DNA from: Crotophaga sulcirostris
Taxonomy: Eukaryota; Chordata; Aves; Cuculiformes; Crotophagidae
Assembly: GCA_013397455.1 (NCBI GenBank)
Contig: VYZB01000345.1
Coordinates: forward strand, 880,087-944,086
Length of the DNA: 64,000 nt
Direction: 5' to 3'
Numbering within the stretch: the first letter of the stretch is position 1; every line of letters begins with the position of its first letter. The notes beneath the pieces were generated by a model that worked only from the letters and a program-made list of their open reading frames with translations, searched no databases and was not told the origin of the DNA. Below are positions 60,101 to 64,000 of this stretch, piece by piece. The position numbers and the translations under genes are program-made.

Positions 60101-62466
60101 GGAAGTTTTGGACTGGATATTAGGAAAAACGTCTTAACTGAAAGGGTTGTCAAGGAATGGAACAGGCTGCCCAGGTAAGTGGTTGAGTCACCACCCCTGA
60201 AGAGGTTAGAAGATGTGTAGATGTGGTGCTTAGGGACATTGTTTAGTGGTGAACTGGGCAGTGTTAGGTTCATGGTCAGACTTGATGACTTTAAAGGTCT
60301 TTTCCAACTCAGATGATTCTGTGATTCTATCTTAGTTAAGTATGAATATATTAAGTGTGACAGTAATAATCTTTTTGGGTTTCATTTCAATCAGATTAGA
60401 GGCATTTACAGAGTTCTTACACAAAATATATTTCTGATTGAAGAAGGTTTAACTGTACCTTTACTTTAGGAGTCCAGAATTTATTGACTTGCAAAAGCCT
60501 TTTGTTATCTTTCTTTAACTCTTCTTTAAGTTTCTCCAAATCAAAGTGAGTTCCTGAACAAGTGTTCCAGAACTGTGTTGTTTCTTTTCTAGCATTCTCT
60601 TCCTGCTGTAGCTCTGCCTCTATCCAGAAAAGTTCACTTTCCATTTCTGATACATCTTTGAGAATGCTCTTTAAAAAAGAAGGGATTCAAGTTTAAATAG
60701 ACACATATCTATCAAAGCAACAAATACACATTTTGCTCTCTTAGCTATCAACATTTGCAGGAAGTCTGGTTTAGCATCTATTTATCATATTAAAGGAATT
60801 TCACTAGACTTCATTTACATCCCACTGGGAAAATGAGAAGACAATCTACATTCCTGAGGTAGGTAGGAAGGGGAAAAAACACACACATTAGTAGAAGTTT
60901 CTCCTGTTATTTAAAAAGTCATCTTGCTATCAGGTAGTGTGCATTTTACAGGGTAAATGAGTAAATAACATTCCCACTGTTTTACAGTGTAATAATTTTG
61001 CCTTGAGAGACTTCATAAACCAGAATCTTCATATTATAGAATTAGTAACACAGAAAACTGAAGAATTCTACCCCTTTCTTAGGTGAAGTCTTAAGAGGTG
61101 AAAGCAATGCCATTAGATGAGCACTACCACATTACCCCATACTTTGAATATGCAAATGTTTCTATTTGAAAATTGCTTCAAATGCTACCTCTGCATCCAA
61201 TTGCAAACTCTGCAGCACTTCATTGATGTTTAATTCTTGAGAAGATACTTCATTCTGGTTCAAATAAATCTTCCTGAGACACCGAATCTGAGCTTGTAGC
61301 TGATCTTGTTTTCTGTTTTCCTCAAGCAGTTCCATTTCATACTTGTTAACAGTAGCATAATAGTTACATTTCTTTGAGCAAACACGACCAAACAGAAACT
61401 GTTGTAGAAGCACAGGACATATCAGTGAGCATGTTTTAAATTGTTACCCTGTATCCAGGTAAAATTACATATTTTATAATGTAATCTATTCACTCTTCTA
61501 GTCTGTACCTGTCCAGGACAACTAAAACATCACTAAGAAAATTAAGTTCACATGTGCTGTATAGCAATGGCATACAAGACTTTTAGCTGGGTCAGCATTT
61601 CTAAAGTATGTTATTCTTTGTAGACTCCTAAAAAGGGCAAAAAGTCTAAAAGGCTCTAGACAGCCTTACATGAATCCATATACTCTGAAAAGCAAAGTCA
61701 AGTATTTTTTGTTGTATTCCTCCCCTCTCCCCAAAACCACCTTAACATTTGATGGTAAATAAACAGAAAAAAAACTTTATGCAGAATTACAGTAAATGAT
61801 ACAATAACAGGAGTTTCTTTCCTAAGTCCCCTCCACTTTTTTTTCTTGATAATTGAAATCCCTGAATTGTGGAAGGCTTGCAAGGCTATAGAAGAAGGCA
61901 CCTTGCATGTCTCTTTCCCCTCCATTAAAATACTTAAGGGCCCATAATTTGATTTATGGAATATTGAAAAAAAATTTATTTTCCCAATTTAAATGCATTA
62001 TTGTTAATGAAGCAATACTGTGCAAAGCAGCTGAACTACAGTGAAAAACTAAGGTTGATTAACTTAACTAAGTAGTTCCATTTTTCCAGGATTGTGAAGC
62101 ATTTATTATCAACTTATTTTCCACAAAATATAGATTCATAAAAATCAAAGCTACAGTACATAGAATCCTAGCTCTCAATATTGAGAGCTTATTAAAAAAC
62201 CCCAAACCAAGGCAATATGAAGCATCCACATATTCAGCATTTTAAGTTAGTACCTTCAGTTTGTTCAATAAACTCTGGAGAAGACCGTTTACTTTCTCAT
62301 TTTCAAATTGAAGTCTTTTGACTTGTTTACTCTCTTCTGATGAAAGCTGAGTCATTATGACAGCTACCAGTGCTTTCTGACTATCCAGTTCATTTCTTAG
62401 TTTAAGAGACGCTGTAGAGAGACATTCATACCTCTTCCCTATACTTGGGAATTTGTCAAGGAGTTC
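54077..62466 (-). CDS. CENPE: CENPE, centromere-associated kinesin-7, C-terminal exons (partial)
   Basis: Ten coding exons, 5' to 3': 62466-62254, 61398-61189, 60668-60459, 58747-58529, 57968-57765, 57260-57148, 56651-56554, 55925-55763, 55309-55047, 54174-54077. They total 1791 nt, 596 aa plus stop in one continuous frame. CENP-E is a very large kinetochore motor that moves chromosomes to the spindle equator; its motor and most of the coiled coil lie beyond the right edge. The visible part is coiled coil rich in Glu, Lys, Gln and Leu, including [20 protein letters not shown], close to human CENP-E. A Ser/Pro-rich tail follows (VPRSPK, RTPKKEN), ending in CNTQ, a CaaX box (human CKTQ is farnesylated). 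The exon 61398-61189 acceptor is set by frame (CTACAACAG). Confidence 0.93.
56146..56215 (+). repeat. CR1 LINE 3'-end remnant in a CENPE intron
   Basis: Only the extreme 3' end remains: GGTTGGACTCAATGAGCTTAG, shortened here, then CCTTTTCCAACCTAA and GACTCTATGATT. It is antisense to CENPE. Confidence 0.8.
59930..60330 (+). repeat. CR1 LINE 3' fragment in a CENPE intron
   Basis: Plus-strand CR1 with the ORF2 end (AAGCTGGTGAAGGGTCTGG, GTTTAGTCTAGAGAAAAGAAG, AGAGGAGACCTTATC) and the 3' tail GGTCTTTTCCAACTCAGATG and GATTCTGTGATTCTAT. An internal deletion joins CTACCTGAAAAG to AGTGATAGGACAAGAGG, removing the stretch normally between them. It is antisense to CENPE. Confidence 0.9.
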
Positions 62467-62712
62467 CTAAATGCAAGTGAAAAAATTCATTCAGGCACAA
62501 TAATCAGTGATTAGCTATAAACAGAAGCTTAAAATAAAACCATTGGATGCCAGGAATAGCCTCTATGGTATGTATTTGGTTTACAACAGAAAAGTTAATA
62601 GGATTAAGACTTCAGTTTTGACTTGCCATAGGAATACAACAAAAACAAAGCCGTGCACAAAAGCAGAGAATTTCTTAGTTTTTCAAAAAATCATATTCCA
62701 CAAGCTCAAATT

Positions 62713-62782
62713 CTTTTTGTGATTAAGATTGCCCAGTCACATCAAGACCTTGATGTGACTGGGCAATCTTAATCACAAAAAG
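62713..62782. repeat. Perfect 34-bp inverted repeat with 2-nt spacer
   Basis: The left arm 62,713-62,746 and right arm 62,749-62,782 are exact reverse complements over 34 bases around the dinucleotide AC. The arms contain TGATTAAGATTGCCCAGTCA. The bases just outside do not pair. It lies in the CENPE intron immediately upstream (in gene sense) of the exon ending at 62,466. Confidence 0.97.
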
Positions 62783-62849
62783 GCCTGAAATGAAATTGTT
62801 GCCTGTGATGAATCACATCAGGCCTGAAATGAAATTGTTGCCTGTTCAC
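62771..62849 (+). repeat. Tandem duplication, ~40-bp unit
   Basis: Two adjacent copies, 62,771-62,810 and 62,811-62,849, share AATCACA at the start and a 26-base identical block (62,781-62,806 and 62,820-62,845, starting AGGCCTGAAATG). Copy 1 overlaps the right arm of the inverted repeat. Confidence 0.93.
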
Positions 62850-64000
62850 AAGTTTGCCAGCCATGCAGACCTCGGGATGATCTCCCCTGTTATCCTCTCC
62901 CTCCCAAGTTGATCTACTTGGTCCTTTGTTGAAAGAAAGGGATCATGAAGTTGTTCCTAGCCCTCTGCCATAAAAAGGGAGATGAGATTAATCACTGAGG
63001 AGGCTCAGAAATGCAATAGGCATCAGAGCACTCCCAGTAAACTGCAACTCAAGTATCCCATACTAAGCTAGGTTATACATTTTAAAGCAAGTACAAAACT
63101 TCCCGGGCATACTGCCTCCATATTTGGTTCTTAGTTGAAAGAAGCAGGATTCATGAGTTTAACACTTTGCTCCATAGTAAAAACACTGCAACTAACTTAT
63201 ACCCCATGTCCAACAGGAGCAAGTACAAGATACTTGAGAAAATTGCACAAGAAAGAGGCAGACAAGATCCTACCTGCAAAAGTCAGAAAGGGAGAGTGCC
63301 ATTAGAAGGGCTCAACTGATGATGTTTAGTTCCCTTAGTATTAGCTCCCTACTGCTGATGTAGGTAGAGAGACAGTGTGAATGGAGAACGCTACGCATAA
63401 GCAATTCTCGCAGTTTGGTTCTTTATCACTTTTGGTGTTAACTGAAAAACCATTCAGGGATTTTCTAGCACATATAGAATGATGTCCAAATCTGCTGCAG
63501 AGATGTAAGAAATGCAGTACATTGAACTTCAAGTTTCATACATATTCATAAATCTTGGTTTATTTAGGCTTTCAGTAGGTTAGTAGTACCTTTCATGTCT
63601 GTGTGAAAGTATACTTAGGATAATTAAATAATAAAAGCTCTAAGGAGCTTCCTATATTCAGGAGAGAAGCTATTTAATGAAACTAATTTACTGGAAACCT
63701 ATTTATTTTTGATAGGGAGAAACGGAAGGCAGGATTTTGGTGGGGGTTACAAAAACAAAATGGTGAAACACTTCTAACACAACTAGTTATTTTCATTGGG
63801 GTGGCTGGACAGTAATGAAATCAAGTGAACTTCTCTGTTGAGGCATCTGTATTTAATATTCTTGGAACATGATGCATGGCCACTGAAGAGCAATAAACTG
63901 ACCCTATGGTTTGCAGCACCTTGGCAAGATATGCAAACAATTCTATGAATCATACACAGAATCAAGGTTTATGCTTTGGAACAAAACAATATTAAGGTTT
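62850..64000. other. CENPE: CENPE intron to the window edge
   Basis: No further CENPE exon was found: no minus-strand open stretch here combines coiled-coil composition with both splice sites. Some loosely similar strings recur (for example near 62,917 and 63,124), possibly an old diverged repeat. Confidence 0.5.

Noticed and set aside
62917..63200. Similar strings near 62,917 and 63,124 (TTGGTCCTTTGTTGAAAGAA versus TTGGTTCTTAGTTGAAAGAA), and ACTGCAACT at 63,041 and 63,185
   Set aside because: Spacings differ (about 206 and 144 bases) and identity fades quickly, so I could not establish a real repeat unit.

Overview
This window is vertebrate nuclear DNA, almost certainly from a bird. Genes are split into short exons with GT-AG introns and CpG-island promoters. 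The interspersed repeats are dominated by CR1 LINE 3' ends (seven recognisable pieces) plus two LTRs of the endogenous-retrovirus type common in neoavian genomes. The gene order UBE2D3 - CISD2 - SLC9B2 - BDH2 - CENPE matches human 4q24, except that only one SLC9B gene is present.

Layout. 1-88: first coding exon of UBE2D3 (minus strand, eight residues) and the start of its intron, followed by a CpG-island promoter to about 1 kb. 1.0-14.1 kb: intergenic DNA with CR1 copies at 1.0-1.5, 12.5-13.1 and 13.6-13.8 kb, then a 312-base assembly gap over the presumed CISD2 promoter. 14.18-19.61 kb: CISD2 (plus strand, 3 coding exons, 134 aa), with a CR1 and an ERV-type LTR in intron 1. 22.36-39.6 kb: SLC9B2 (minus strand, 11 coding exons, 545 aa, plus a probable noncoding first exon). 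Its promoter abuts a TG/G-rich tract containing a second gap (39,850-40,069). 42.49-49.88 kb: BDH2 (minus strand, 9 coding exons, 245 aa). 54.08-62.47 kb: the last ten coding exons of CENPE (minus strand, 596 C-terminal residues); the kinesin motor end lies beyond the right edge.

I assembled the exons by hand from splice sites and frame. In CISD2, SLC9B2 and BDH2 the exon lengths sum to complete open frames whose lengths match or nearly match the human proteins (135, 537 and 245 aa). The genes do not form one pathway: they are a ubiquitin E2, an iron-sulfur protein of ER/mitochondrial contacts, a Na+/H+ antiporter, a short-chain dehydrogenase and a mitotic kinesin, kept together by ancient synteny.

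I found no new gene system. The most unusual features are a perfect 34-bp inverted repeat with a 2-nt spacer, joined to a 40-bp tandem duplication, in a CENPE intron (62.71-62.85 kb); a one-residue deletion next to the first [2Fe-2S] cysteine of CISD2; and the single SLC9B gene.
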